A DNA stretch of 64,000 nt from CAYTZH01 sp964442285 (GTDB lineage Bacteria; Myxococcota_A; UBA9160; JAFDET01): the NCBI GenBank assembly GCA_964442285.1, contig CAYTZH010000016.1, positions 1-64,000 of the forward strand. The letters are read 5' to 3'. Numbering within the stretch: the first letter of the stretch is position 1; the number at the start of each line of letters is the position of its first letter. Under the pieces are notes generated by a model, which ran no database searches, was not told where the DNA came from, and saw only the letters and a list, made by a program, of their open reading frames with translations. A program made the translations under genes and the position numbers. Positions 44,279 to 51,235 of the stretch are shown one piece after another.

Positions 44279-45819
44279 CGCCGGCGGCTCCTGCCGCGCC
44301 GCCGCGGGGGCTCGATGCGATCCGGGCCCAGCGCGATCCCCGCGCTCTCGGCCATGGCCCGCGCCAGGGCCCGGGCCTCGTCCCGCGACGGCAGCCGACC
44401 CCCGGCGTAGTGGCGCCGGCTCCAGGGCGAGCCGTCGCTGCGCCGGCGGCCGCGGGCGTCGTCGATCTCGAGGGCGATGTTCCAGTAGAGCTGCTGCCCG
44501 TACTGGGTGCCCCGACGGACGGCGATGCGGGAGACCTCCCCGGCGCGCCAGGTGCGGGTGCGGCCGATCGCGAAGGGGCCCCGGGTCACGTGGATGACGC
44601 CGGGCTCCGTGCGCACCCGCGTGGCGCCGAACCAGTGCACGAAGGCGGCGAGGCCCGCGGGGAAGGTGACGCCGAACAGCACGAGCTGCAGGAAGAAGGG
44701 GGCGCCCCGCTCGACGGCCAGCACGCTCCCCGCGGCGAAGGCCGCCGCCACCGCCGTCAGGCTGGTCGCCACGCCGGGGTTGCGGGCCGGCCCGAACCAG
44801 AAGGCGTAGCCGGCGCGCCAGGGCCGGACCTGGATCCTGGAGTCGGGAAGCGCGCCGTCGCCGGTGGGGGAGGCCACCACCTCCGGCAGGGCGTCGTCGT
44901 CCCCGTCCACGTCCGGCGAGCTCTCGGCGGTCCTGAAGACGGGGACCTCGAACTGGGCGTGGTAGTCGACTCCGGGAACGGCGGCCCCCGCGGTCAGCCG
45001 CCAGAGGATCTCGTCGTCGCGGTCCCAGTCCCGGCTCGGGGCGCAGTCGTACGGGATCGTGAAGCCCACCGGAACGGCGCTGCCGGTCGGCCCGAGGGAG
45101 AACCGCTCGCGCGGAACCCGTCGCTCCTGCTGCCACTGCAGACTCTCGTGGGTGTTGCGGTCGTCGCCGGAGCCGCTGGTGTAGCGGTGGACGCACTCGA
45201 GCCGGAAGGCCATGCCCGACCGGGCCTCCAGGGGGACGTTCAGGTGCAGCCGCCCTTCGAGGCGCCCGCCGACCACGCCGGGGAAGGTCTTGAGCTCCAG
45301 GGTCGACACCCCGAAGCGTCGCCAGCGCAGTGTGGCGCGGATCGCCCAGACGAGCAGCAGGGCGCCGACCGCCGGGAAGAGCATCGCGACCCACATCCAG
45401 GGCTCGCCCTGCTTCGCGGCCTGACGTGGGACGAACCAGGCCACGGGCGTCGAGATGCCGTTCCAGACCAGCGCGAAGAACCAGATCGCCACCACGCCGG
45501 CGCCGCCCTGGCAGGAGACGCGGCCGTCGGCCCACAGGGGCCGCCACCTCCAGGGCTCGTCGGGATGGGCGGCCCGCAGCGCGGCTGCGGCGCGGGCGGT
45601 GCGGCGGGCGTGGAGGCCGGCCACCACGAGGCCCACGCCGACGAGCACGAAGAGGCCGCCCACCAGCAGTCCCACGACGAGCGCTTCGCGGTCGCCGCCG
45701 TGCAAGGACTTCTGCACCACCCCGAAGGCGGCGCCCGCCCCGGCCAGGGCGAAAAGGGCGCCGAAGCCGATCAGGAACCTCGCTCCGGTGCCTGCGCGGG
45801 TGGTGGCGTCGGGTCTCAC
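44275..45819 (-). CDS. Large membrane protein of unknown function (DUF3592-like parts)
   Basis: 514 residues. Two N-terminal helices ('FLIGFGALFALAGAGAAFGVV', 'LVVGLLVGGLFVLVGVGLVVAGL'), then 'VVAIWFFALVWNGISTP' and 'MLFPAVGALLLVWAIRATL' give a four-helix front half. A long beta-rich soluble domain follows (about residues 165-330, 'GGRLEGRLHLNVP', 'FTIPYDCAPSRDWDRDDEILWRL'), then two more helices near 345-400 and a C-terminal PH-like region. The arrangement 'membrane - arrestin-like beta domain - membrane' is typical of DUF3592 proteins, but no function is known. Orphan gene. Confidence 0.7.
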   Translation of the reverse strand: MRPDATTRAGTGARFLIGFGALFALAGAGAAFGVVQKSLHGGDREALVVGLLVGGLFVLVGVGLVVAGLHARRTARAAAALRAAHPDEPWRWRPLWADGRVSCQGGAGVVAIWFFALVWNGISTPVAWFVPRQAAKQGEPWMWVAMLFPAVGALLLVWAIRATLRWRRFGVSTLELKTFPGVVGGRLEGRLHLNVPLEARSGMAFRLECVHRYTSGSGDDRNTHESLQWQQERRVPRERFSLGPTGSAVPVGFTIPYDCAPSRDWDRDDEILWRLTAGAAVPGVDYHAQFEVPVFRTAESSPDVDGDDDALPEVVASPTGDGALPDSRIQVRPWRAGYAFWFGPARNPGVATSLTAVAAAFAAGSVLAVERGAPFFLQLVLFGVTFPAGLAAFVHWFGATRVRTEPGVIHVTRGPFAIGRTRTWRAGEVSRIAVRRGTQYGQQLYWNIALEIDDARGRRRSDGSPWSRRHYAGGRLPSRDEARALARAMAESAGIALGPDRIEPPRRRGRSRRR

Positions 45820-45873
45820 GTCCGCACGCTTCGGCAGGACCCGGACGAATGTGTAGCTCCGGGCAGCCGGCGC

Positions 45874-46485
45874 TCAGCCTGCGGCCTCCAGGGCCTCCTC
45901 CAGGCGGTCGTTGCCCCAGAAGAGCTCGGCCTCCCCGGAGGCGGCGTCGGGGACGACGAAGGAGGGGGCGCCGAAGACCCCCAGCGCCGTCGCCCGCTCC
46001 GTGCGCGTGCGCAGCGCCAGCCTGATCTCGGGCGACTCGGAGCGCGCGAGCAGGGCCGGGGCGTCCCGCCCCAGGTCGGTCAGGATCTCGGCCAATACCT
46101 CCGCCCGGCCCACGTCGCGGTCCTCGCCGAAGTTGGCCCGGTAGACGGCCGGGGCGAACGCCTCGCACCAGCCCTCGGCGGCGGCCACGCAGGCCACGCG
46201 CGCCGCCCGCAGGCCGTTGCGCGGAAACACCGAGGGGCGTCGGAAGGGAAGGCCGAGCCGGTCGCAGATCCGCTCCAGGTCGCGCCACATGTAGCGGCCC
46301 TTCGCCGGGTAGAGGTTGAAGGGCGAGTCGTCCCAGCCCTGCGCCCGGAAGATCGGTCCCAGCAGGAACGGGCTCCAGGCGAGGGACACGCCCCGCGTTG
46401 CGGCGAGGGCGTGCACCCGCGCCACGGCCGGGTAGGAGTAGGTGCTCGCGAACTCGAACCAGACCTCGAGGGTCGGGAGGGTCAT
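45874..46485 (-). CDS. DsbA-family 2-hydroxychromene-2-carboxylate isomerase-like protein
   Basis: 203 residues. Thioredoxin/kappa-GST fold with the isomerase opening 'LEVWFEFASTYSYPAVARVHALA' (Ser/Thr in place of the DsbA CxxC), 'PFLLGPIFRAQGWDDSPFNLYPAKGRYMWRDLERICDRLGLPFRRP' and 'ALGVFGAPSFVV'. Members isomerise aromatic-degradation intermediates with glutathione or act as glutathione transferases. Its ATG overlaps the stop of a 35-codon reading frame that itself overlaps the enoyl-CoA hydratase stop, so it belongs to that reverse operon. Confidence 0.86.
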   Translation of the reverse strand: MTLPTLEVWFEFASTYSYPAVARVHALAATRGVSLAWSPFLLGPIFRAQGWDDSPFNLYPAKGRYMWRDLERICDRLGLPFRRPSVFPRNGLRAARVACVAAAEGWCEAFAPAVYRANFGEDRDVGRAEVLAEILTDLGRDAPALLARSESPEIRLALRTRTERATALGVFGAPSFVVPDAASGEAELFWGNDRLEEALEAAG

Positions 46486-46589
46486 GGCCCGAGGTCCATC
46501 TCCCGGGTCTCGAAGGCCGCCTCTGCGTAGTCGATCCCCGGACGCTGCATGCGGCCGTCGATGCAGTCGACCGCGGTGCAGGACCTCAC
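46482..46589 (-). CDS. Candidate 35-residue protein, carbonic-anhydrase-like fragment
   Basis: The GTG at 46589 overlaps the enoyl-CoA hydratase stop (GTGA) and its TGA overlaps the isomerase ATG (ATGA), so the frame exactly fills the gap and looks translationally coupled at both ends. It contains 'CTAVDCIDGRMQRPGIDYAEA', which resembles the zinc-site strand of small carbonic-anhydrase-like proteins ('CMDGRVQ.P' type). It is far too short for that fold, so it could be a remnant, a microprotein or chance. Confidence 0.5.
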   Translation of the reverse strand: MRSCTAVDCIDGRMQRPGIDYAEAAFETREMDLGP

Positions 46590-47290
46590 CCGCTCTCCGG
46601 GGCGGGGAGCTCGCGCTCCAGCCGCTCCATCACCGCGGCCACGTCGTCGGCGCGCAGGCGGTGCTTGGTCTCTGCGTAGGACGCGGCGTCGAGCTGCCGC
46701 AGGGGCGCGACCTCCCGGAGCGCCAGGTCGAGCACTGCGTCGGGGTCGGCCGCCACCCCGTGGATCACCCCCCGGGCCAGCGCCTCCCGCGGCGTCCAGG
46801 CGCGGGCGTGGAGCAGGCTCTGCACGTGGGTCGTGTTCGGCAGGGCGCTGCGCGCGATCAGGGCCATCCAGCTCGGGACCGCCAGTCCGATGACCACCTC
46901 GTTGAACTGCAGCCGGTAGTCGCCCTCGACGAAGAACCGGAGGTCGCAGGCGCAGGCCAGCCCGGCCCCCCCGGCGATGGCGTGTCCGGTGCAGGCGGCG
47001 ACCGTCGGTCGCGGGAAGGTGAACACCCGCAGCAGCGCCCGGGCGAAGCGGCGGATCACGTCGTTCAGGGCGGTGGGCTCCAGGGTGGGCAGGACCTTCA
47101 CGTTGAGGCCCGCGGAGAAGAAGCCCGGTCGCCCGCTGAGGACCACGGCCTCCACCGCGTCCTTCTCCGCCTGGTCGAGCACCGACTCCAGGGCCTCGAA
47201 GAAGCCGCGGTCCATGGCGTTGGCCTTGCCGTCGTCGAGCACGATCCGCGCCAGGCCGTCCTCGGCCTGGTAGTGGATGCGGTCGCTCAT
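46586..47290 (-). CDS. Enoyl-CoA hydratase/isomerase family protein
   Basis: 234 residues. Crotonase fold with oxyanion-hole segments 'VVLSGRPGFFSAGLNVK' (near residue 50-66) and 'AACTGHAIAGGAGLACACDLRF' (near 95-116), followed by 'NEVVIGLAVPSW'. The usual catalytic glutamates of hydratases are present only in part, so isomerase or hydrolase activity is also possible. It would hydrate or isomerise an enoyl-CoA in beta-oxidation. Its start overlaps the methyltransferase stop (ATGA). Confidence 0.88.
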   Translation of the reverse strand: MSDRIHYQAEDGLARIVLDDGKANAMDRGFFEALESVLDQAEKDAVEAVVLSGRPGFFSAGLNVKVLPTLEPTALNDVIRRFARALLRVFTFPRPTVAACTGHAIAGGAGLACACDLRFFVEGDYRLQFNEVVIGLAVPSWMALIARSALPNTTHVQSLLHARAWTPREALARGVIHGVAADPDAVLDLALREVAPLRQLDAASYAETKHRLRADDVAAVMERLERELPAPESG

Positions 47291-47943
47291 CGGCTGGCCT
47301 CCGCCGTCGGCGCGAATACCTGGAAGCTCTGGCGCGACAGGAACTCGTGCTGCTCCTGGAGTGCGTAGCCGGCGGCCGCGAGCTCGCTGCGGATGTCCTC
47401 CGGCGGGGTGTAGTGTCCGAACCAGCGCGCGAACCAGCTCCGGCCGTCGAAGTCGACCACCGCCAGCCGGCCGTCCGGTGCGAACGCGCTGCGCAGGCGC
47501 CGGAAATAGGTCTCGCGGTCCGGCAGGTGGTGGTAGGTGTTGCAGGTGAAGACCAGGTCGATCTGGCCCTCGGGCAGCCCGGCGTCCTCCGCCAGGGCCT
47601 GCACCGTGCGGAGGTTCGCCACGCCCTCCTCCGCCGCGCGCGTGTCGAGGGCCGCGAGCATGTCGGCATCGATGTCCACGGCGTAGACGACGCCCTCGGC
47701 GCCGGCGGCCTCCGCCAGGTCGAAGGTGAAGTAGCCGCCGCCGGCGCCCAGGTCGGCGACCCGGCTGCCCGGCGCGATGGCCAGGGCCTCGATCACGGCC
47801 TCGGGCTGCTGCCAGCCATCGCGGCCGAAGCCCGCGTAGGCGAGGCGTTTGAGGCTGGAGCAGCCGAGGGAGGCCGTCAGGGTCAGGACGGCCAGGACCG
47901 CCAGGGTCCGTCTCCCGGAATGTGTGAAGCGTGTGGAGTCCAC
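47287..47943 (-). CDS. Lipoprotein-type SAM-dependent methyltransferase
   Basis: 218 residues from the GTG at 47943, chosen because GGAGAA lies six bases ahead; a TTG at 47970 and GTG at 47958 are alternatives. An export signal 'RRTLAVLAVLTLTASLGC' ends with a lipobox (Cys28), yet the remainder is a class I methyltransferase: 'VADLGAGGGYFTFDLAEAAG', 'VYAVDIDADML' and 'IDLVFTCNTYHHLP'. Exported methyltransferases with this layout occur in several Gram-negative groups; how SAM would be supplied in the periplasm is unclear. It heads the reverse operon with enoyl-CoA hydratase and isomerase. Confidence 0.82.
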   Translation of the reverse strand: MDSTRFTHSGRRTLAVLAVLTLTASLGCSSLKRLAYAGFGRDGWQQPEAVIEALAIAPGSRVADLGAGGGYFTFDLAEAAGAEGVVYAVDIDADMLAALDTRAAEEGVANLRTVQALAEDAGLPEGQIDLVFTCNTYHHLPDRETYFRRLRSAFAPDGRLAVVDFDGRSWFARWFGHYTPPEDIRSELAAAGYALQEQHEFLSRQSFQVFAPTAEASR

Positions 47944-47996
47944 GAGAACTTCTCCCACGCCTTCCCCCAAGAGCGACCCGGCCGCGCGTCAGGGTA

Positions 47997-48941
47997 TCAC
48001 GAAGGAAACAGGACGCTCAGGCTCTCGCGGTTGTGGATCCGGCGGATGGCTTCGGAGAACAGTGGTGCCACCGACACCACCTCGACGCGCGGCGAGAGCT
48101 CGACGGGCTGGTTCTCGACCGAGTCGGTGACGAGCAGGCGCTCGATCGGACTGTCGTCGATCCGCTGCATGGAGCCTTCGGTGAAGACGCCGTGGGTGAC
48201 CGCGGCGTACACCGCCCGGGCGCCCCGCTGGACCAGGGCCTCGGCGGCCTTGGCCAGGGTGCCGCCCGACAGCGTGAAGTCGTCGACGATGATGGCCGTG
48301 CGGCCATCCACCTCGCCGATGATCTCCATGACGTCCACCTGCTCGGCGTGGCTGCGCCGCTCCTTGTCTGCGATCGCCAGGGAGGCGCCCAGGAAGCGGG
48401 CGTACTTGCGGGCCTGCTTGGCGAAGCCGGCGTCCGGAGAGACCACGATGGGGTTCTCGAGCTTCTTCTGCAAGATGGCCCGACACAGGGTCGGCAGGGC
48501 GTAGAGGTCGTCCACCGGCACCCGGAAGAAGCCCTGGATCTGGGGCGCGTGCAGATCCATCGTGACCACGCGGTCGGCGCCCGCCGCCTCGATGGCGTCC
48601 GCGCAGACCCGGGCGCGGATCGAGACGCGAGGCTCGTCCTTCTTGTCGCCCTTGGCGTAGCTGAAGTAGGGCATCACCACGGTCACGGACTCGGCGCTGG
48701 CGCGCTTCAGCGCGTCGATCCAGAAGAGCAGCTCCACGAAGTTGTCGTTGGTGGGGAAGACCGTGGACTGCACCAGGTAGGCCCGCCGGCCGCGGACGTT
48801 CTCGAGGACCCGCACGAAGAGGTTGCCCTCGGAGAAGCGCAGCACCTCTCCGCGACCGGGCTCGATCTTCAGGCAATCGGCGATGCGGGCGGTGAGCCGG
48901 GGACTCCCGCTGCCGCCGAACAGGAGCAGGTCGTCGGCCAT
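47997..48941 (-). CDS. prs: Ribose-phosphate pyrophosphokinase (PRPP synthetase)
   Basis: 314 residues. Tandem phosphoribosyltransferase-type domains: 'LLLFGGSGSPRLTARIADCL' (where the usual form is 'FSGNA'), 'VQSTVFPTNDNFVELLFWIDALKRASA', the flexible loop 'PYFSYAKGDKKDEPRVSIRAR', 'VVTMDLHAPQIQGFF' and the PRPP-binding 'IIVDDFTLSGGTL' near residue 215. It makes PRPP from ribose 5-phosphate and ATP for nucleotide, His and Trp synthesis. The catalytic loop reads Lys-Gly where Arg-Gln is usual, placing it in a divergent subgroup. The start shares TGATG with the hydrolase stop upstream. Confidence 0.88.
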   Translation of the reverse strand: MADDLLLFGGSGSPRLTARIADCLKIEPGRGEVLRFSEGNLFVRVLENVRGRRAYLVQSTVFPTNDNFVELLFWIDALKRASAESVTVVMPYFSYAKGDKKDEPRVSIRARVCADAIEAAGADRVVTMDLHAPQIQGFFRVPVDDLYALPTLCRAILQKKLENPIVVSPDAGFAKQARKYARFLGASLAIADKERRSHAEQVDVMEIIGEVDGRTAIIVDDFTLSGGTLAKAAEALVQRGARAVYAAVTHGVFTEGSMQRIDDSPIERLLVTDSVENQPVELSPRVEVVSVAPLFSEAIRRIHNRESLSVLFPS

Positions 48942-49624
48942 CAGACCAGGGTCTCCGCGAAGTCGGCGACGGCGTCGACGAGGGCTTCCAGCGCCTCGGC
49001 GTCGGTGGTGCCGGACCGCTTCGGGACCCGGAAGGAGTGGTCGCCGCCCTCCACCACGTGGAGGGAGGCGCCGGGCAGCGCGGCGAGCCGCGGCTCGAGC
49101 AGCCCGAGATCGGCGAGGCCGTCGCGGGTGCCCTGCACGAAGAGCATCGGAACGCGGACCTCGGCGAGGTGGTCGGCCCGCTCGGTGGAGGGCTTGCCGG
49201 CCGCATGGAGCGGGAAGCCCAGGAACACCAGGCCCCGCACGCCGGGCAGGGGGGCCTCCGCACAGGCCAGGGAGGTCATGCGACCGCCCATGGACTTGCC
49301 GCCGGCGAGCAGCGGCAGGCCGCCGGCGCGCTTGGCCGCGGCGTCGACGGCGGCGCGCACGCTGGCGAGCAGGCGCGCCCTGCCGTCGGGCCGCCGGCTG
49401 CCCCGCTCCATGTACGGGAACTGGTGGCGGAAGGTCGCGATCCGGCGGCTGGCCAGTTGCTCCGCGACGGCCTCCATGAACGGATGCTCCATCCCCGCAC
49501 CGGCGCCGTGGGCGAGCACCAGGGCGGCGCGGGCGCCCCGGGGACGCCGCCAGAGCGCCGAGACGGTTCCGTCGGTCCCGGGAATCCCGAGGCGCAGGCG
49601 CTCCGCGGGCGTGGAGGCGGCCAT
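48941..49624 (-). CDS. Alpha/beta-hydrolase (TEX30/KANL3-like, dienelactone-hydrolase type)
   Basis: 227 residues from the ATG at 49624 ('MAASTPAERL'). Motifs: 'ALVLAHGAGAGMEHPFM' oxyanion strand, 'RHQFPYMERGSRRPD', nucleophile elbow 'LAGGKSMGGRMTS' (Ser near residue 112), Asp in 'LFVQGTRDGLAD' and His in 'VVEGGDHSF'. This is the small KANL3/TEX30-type hydrolase family. Substrate unknown. It overlaps the PRPP synthetase start by one base; a frequent pairing would be functional only by inference. Confidence 0.85.
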   Translation of the reverse strand: MAASTPAERLRLGIPGTDGTVSALWRRPRGARAALVLAHGAGAGMEHPFMEAVAEQLASRRIATFRHQFPYMERGSRRPDGRARLLASVRAAVDAAAKRAGGLPLLAGGKSMGGRMTSLACAEAPLPGVRGLVFLGFPLHAAGKPSTERADHLAEVRVPMLFVQGTRDGLADLGLLEPRLAALPGASLHVVEGGDHSFRVPKRSGTTDAEALEALVDAVADFAETLV

Positions 49625-49852
49625 CGCCCCGGACGATACCACGTCGTTCCGAGCCGGAGCGCCGTCCCCGCGGATTCCGCGAGCGGACCCGGGGTGCTTT
49701 CGCGCTCCCTGCGTCCCCGTGGACGCGCAGGTCGGGTGCGGCGCGCCGCTCCGCGCAACCGCCCCGGCGCCCGGGCGCAACCGTCGCTCCGGCGCCGGGT
49801 TGGATCGACCGACAACCACGGGGAACGAGGGGACCCTGCGGGAGGAGCCGAG

Positions 49853-50389
49853 ATGAAGACGGCAGGAGTTCTCGCCGTGGCCCTGAGCGCGGGGCTGCTC
49901 GCGGCCGGTGCCGCATCCGCCGATGCGGAGGAGCGCCTGGACAAGCGGGGTGACCGCATCGAGGATCGCCTCGACGCCCGAGGCGACCGCATCGAGGAGC
50001 GTCGCGACCGCCGCGGGGACCGCATCGACGAGCGTCTGGACCGCCGGGGCCAGCGCAAGGAAGAGCGGCTCGACGCCCGGGGCGATCGCATCGACGCGCG
50101 CCTCGACCGCCGGGCCGACCGGGCTGCTGCGCGGGGCAACGAGCGCCGAGCCGAGCGGCTGGACGCCCGGGGCGACCGCATCGACGAGCGCTTCGACGCG
50201 CGGGGCGAGCGGATCGAGGAGCGTCTCGATGCCCGGGGCGACCGCATCGACGCCCGCAAGGACCGCCGTGGCGAGCGCGCCAACGAGCGCCTGGACGCGC
50301 GCGGCGACCGCATCGACGAGCGCCTCGACGCGCGCGGCGATCGCATCGACGAGCGCCTGGACGCGCGCGCCGACCGCGTGGCCGACTGA
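49853..50389 (+). CDS. Exported protein made of 11-residue (hendecad) charged repeats
   Basis: 178 residues from ATG with GGGAGGAG at 49840-49847. A cleavable signal ('AGVLAVALSAGLLAAGAASA', cleavage near residue 22) is followed by about 13 tandem units of consensus L-D-x-R-G-D-R-I-D-E-R, with one 19-residue irregular unit near residues 83-101. Eleven-residue periodicity with Leu and Ile at fixed points is characteristic of right-handed hendecad coiled coils; the alternation of Asp/Glu and Arg makes it a polyampholyte rod. It has no Cys. Likely periplasmic. It is followed by a strong GC stem. Confidence 0.82.
   Translation: MKTAGVLAVALSAGLLAAGAASADAEERLDKRGDRIEDRLDARGDRIEERRDRRGDRIDERLDRRGQRKEERLDARGDRIDARLDRRADRAAARGNERRAERLDARGDRIDERFDARGERIEERLDARGDRIDARKDRRGERANERLDARGDRIDERLDARGDRIDERLDARADRVAD
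49943..50386 (+). repeat. Tandem 33-bp repeats encoding the hendecad protein
   Basis: The coding repeats have a 33-base period with core GACGCCCGGGGCGACCGCATCGA-like units, best conserved near 50302-50367 where two consecutive units encode identical 11-mers. The repeat is protein-coding, not a spacer array. Confidence 0.75.
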
Positions 50390-50408
50390 TTCCCGACCCG
50401 CGAGGGGG

Positions 50409-50439
50409 CCGGCGGCCGGGGCGCGCCCCCGGCCGCCGG
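50409..50439. terminator. GC-rich hairpin between convergent genes
   Basis: CCGGCGGCCGGGG (50409-50421) and CCCCGGCCGCCGG (50427-50439) form a perfect 13-bp stem with loop CGCGC, located 20 bases after the hendecad gene and 3 bases from the HEAT gene stop. No T-run follows, so it is a stem-only transcript end working in both directions, as often in very GC-rich genomes. Confidence 0.65.
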
Positions 50440-50441
50440 AC

Positions 50442-50816
50442 CTAGGGCCGGTCGAACTCCCAGCGCAGGTAGTTCTCGAGGTCGGTCGCCGCCGACTCGG
50501 CGCACTCGCGCACCACCTCGTTCGCGGCGTACAGACCGTTCTCCACCAGGCGCCGGACCCGTCGCTGGTCGAGGTTGCCGAAGCGCCGCGCGAGGTGTGC
50601 GAAGCCCAGCAGCGCGCTGCCCCGCACCTCGGCGTTGCGGTGGCGGGCGAGCCGCACGCAGCAGGTCTCCGCCCAGCGCCGGTCCCGTGCCTGCTCGGCC
50701 AGCTCGACGATGGCGTCCCGCAGCGCGAAGGGGTCGTCGCGCTCGAGGGCCGCCTCGAAGCGGCGGCCGAGTGCCTCGTCGGGGCTCGGGCCCTGGCCTT
50801 GCGTCCGGGTCGACAC
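50442..50816 (-). CDS. Small HEAT-repeat-like protein
   Basis: 124 residues from GTG at 50816. Helical pairs resembling HEAT/armadillo repeats: 'FALRDAIVELAEQARDRRWAETCCVRLARHRNAEVRGSALLGFAHLARRFGNLD' and 'VRRLVENGLYAANEVVRECAESAATDLENYL'. These generally mediate protein contacts. No catalytic residues. It lies downstream of the ferredoxin gene on the same strand, with a 14-bp operator-like palindrome 48 bases ahead of its start, which may tie it to lipid catabolism (inference). Confidence 0.75.
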   Translation of the reverse strand: MSTRTQGQGPSPDEALGRRFEAALERDDPFALRDAIVELAEQARDRRWAETCCVRLARHRNAEVRGSALLGFAHLARRFGNLDQRRVRRLVENGLYAANEVVRECAESAATDLENYLRWEFDRP

Positions 50817-50863
50817 GATCAGACGGCCTCCGCGACCGCGGGGAGCGGCCTTGCGGGGCGCAG

Positions 50864-50877
50864 TAGAACACGTTTCA
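50864..50877. promoter_or_regulatory. KstR/PsrA-like operator palindrome, copy 1
   Basis: TAGAACACGTTTCA fits TNNAACNNGTTNNA exactly, the pattern bound by the mycobacterial sterol repressor KstR. On the reverse strand it reads TGAAACGTGTTCTA, 11 of 14 bases identical to the copy at 55764. It lies between the ferredoxin stop and the HEAT-gene start. Confidence 0.6.
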
Positions 50878-50925
50878 ATCCGGGGGACGGGCCGCGGCCC
50901 GCGAGCCCCCCGGAGGCCCGTGACT

Positions 50926-51120
50926 TCAGTCCTCGACGATCGAGATCGCCTGCTTGGGGCAGAGACGGACGGCTTCCTCCACCTTGGCGCGCATGCCTTC
51001 GGCCGGCTGCTCCTGCAGGATGGTGAGCGTGTCGTCCTCTTCCACGCGGAAGATCTCGGGGGCCACGCCCATACACACGGCGTTGGCCTCGCACAGATCC
51101 CAGTCGACGACGATCTTCAT
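50926..51120 (-). CDS. Small ferredoxin of the P450-partner type
   Basis: 64 residues from the ATG at 51120; the longer upstream frame is not needed. The single-cluster motif is C-x2-Asn-x2-C-xn-C-P ('CEANAVCMGVAPEIF' ... 'RLCPKQAI'), in which the usual third-position Cys is Asn. This variant is typical of actinobacterial P450-associated 3Fe-4S/4Fe-4S ferredoxins such as FdxD and those encoded beside CYP genes. It is the most likely electron donor for the P450 at 7149, about 43 kb away. It is divergent from the acyl-CoA dehydrogenase pair. Confidence 0.86.
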   Translation of the reverse strand: MKIVVDWDLCEANAVCMGVAPEIFRVEEDDTLTILQEQPAEGMRAKVEEAVRLCPKQAISIVED

Positions 51121-51235
51121 GGTGACGGGCACTCCCTCGGCTTGGCGTCCACGGGCGCATTCTGGCCCAGCGGGTCGGCGGAGCGCGTAACGTATCACGG
51201 CTCGCACCCCTGCGGAACGGATGGAGACCAATAGC

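Noticed and set aside
43004..46288. 1094-residue reverse frame across the transpeptidase and neighbours
   Set aside because: Low-complexity translation with no domain; conflicts with clear PBP, membrane-protein and isomerase genes.
49943..50386. Regular 33-base repeats as a CRISPR-like array
   Set aside because: There are no unique spacers; the repeats are contiguous and encode an in-frame 11-residue protein unit, and no cas gene is present.
49276..50871. 531-residue Ser/Arg-rich reverse frame opposite the hendecad gene
   Set aside because: Its repeats ('SRRSSMRSPRA') are the antisense reading of the hendecad-coding repeats, and only the forward frame has a signal peptide and ribosome site.
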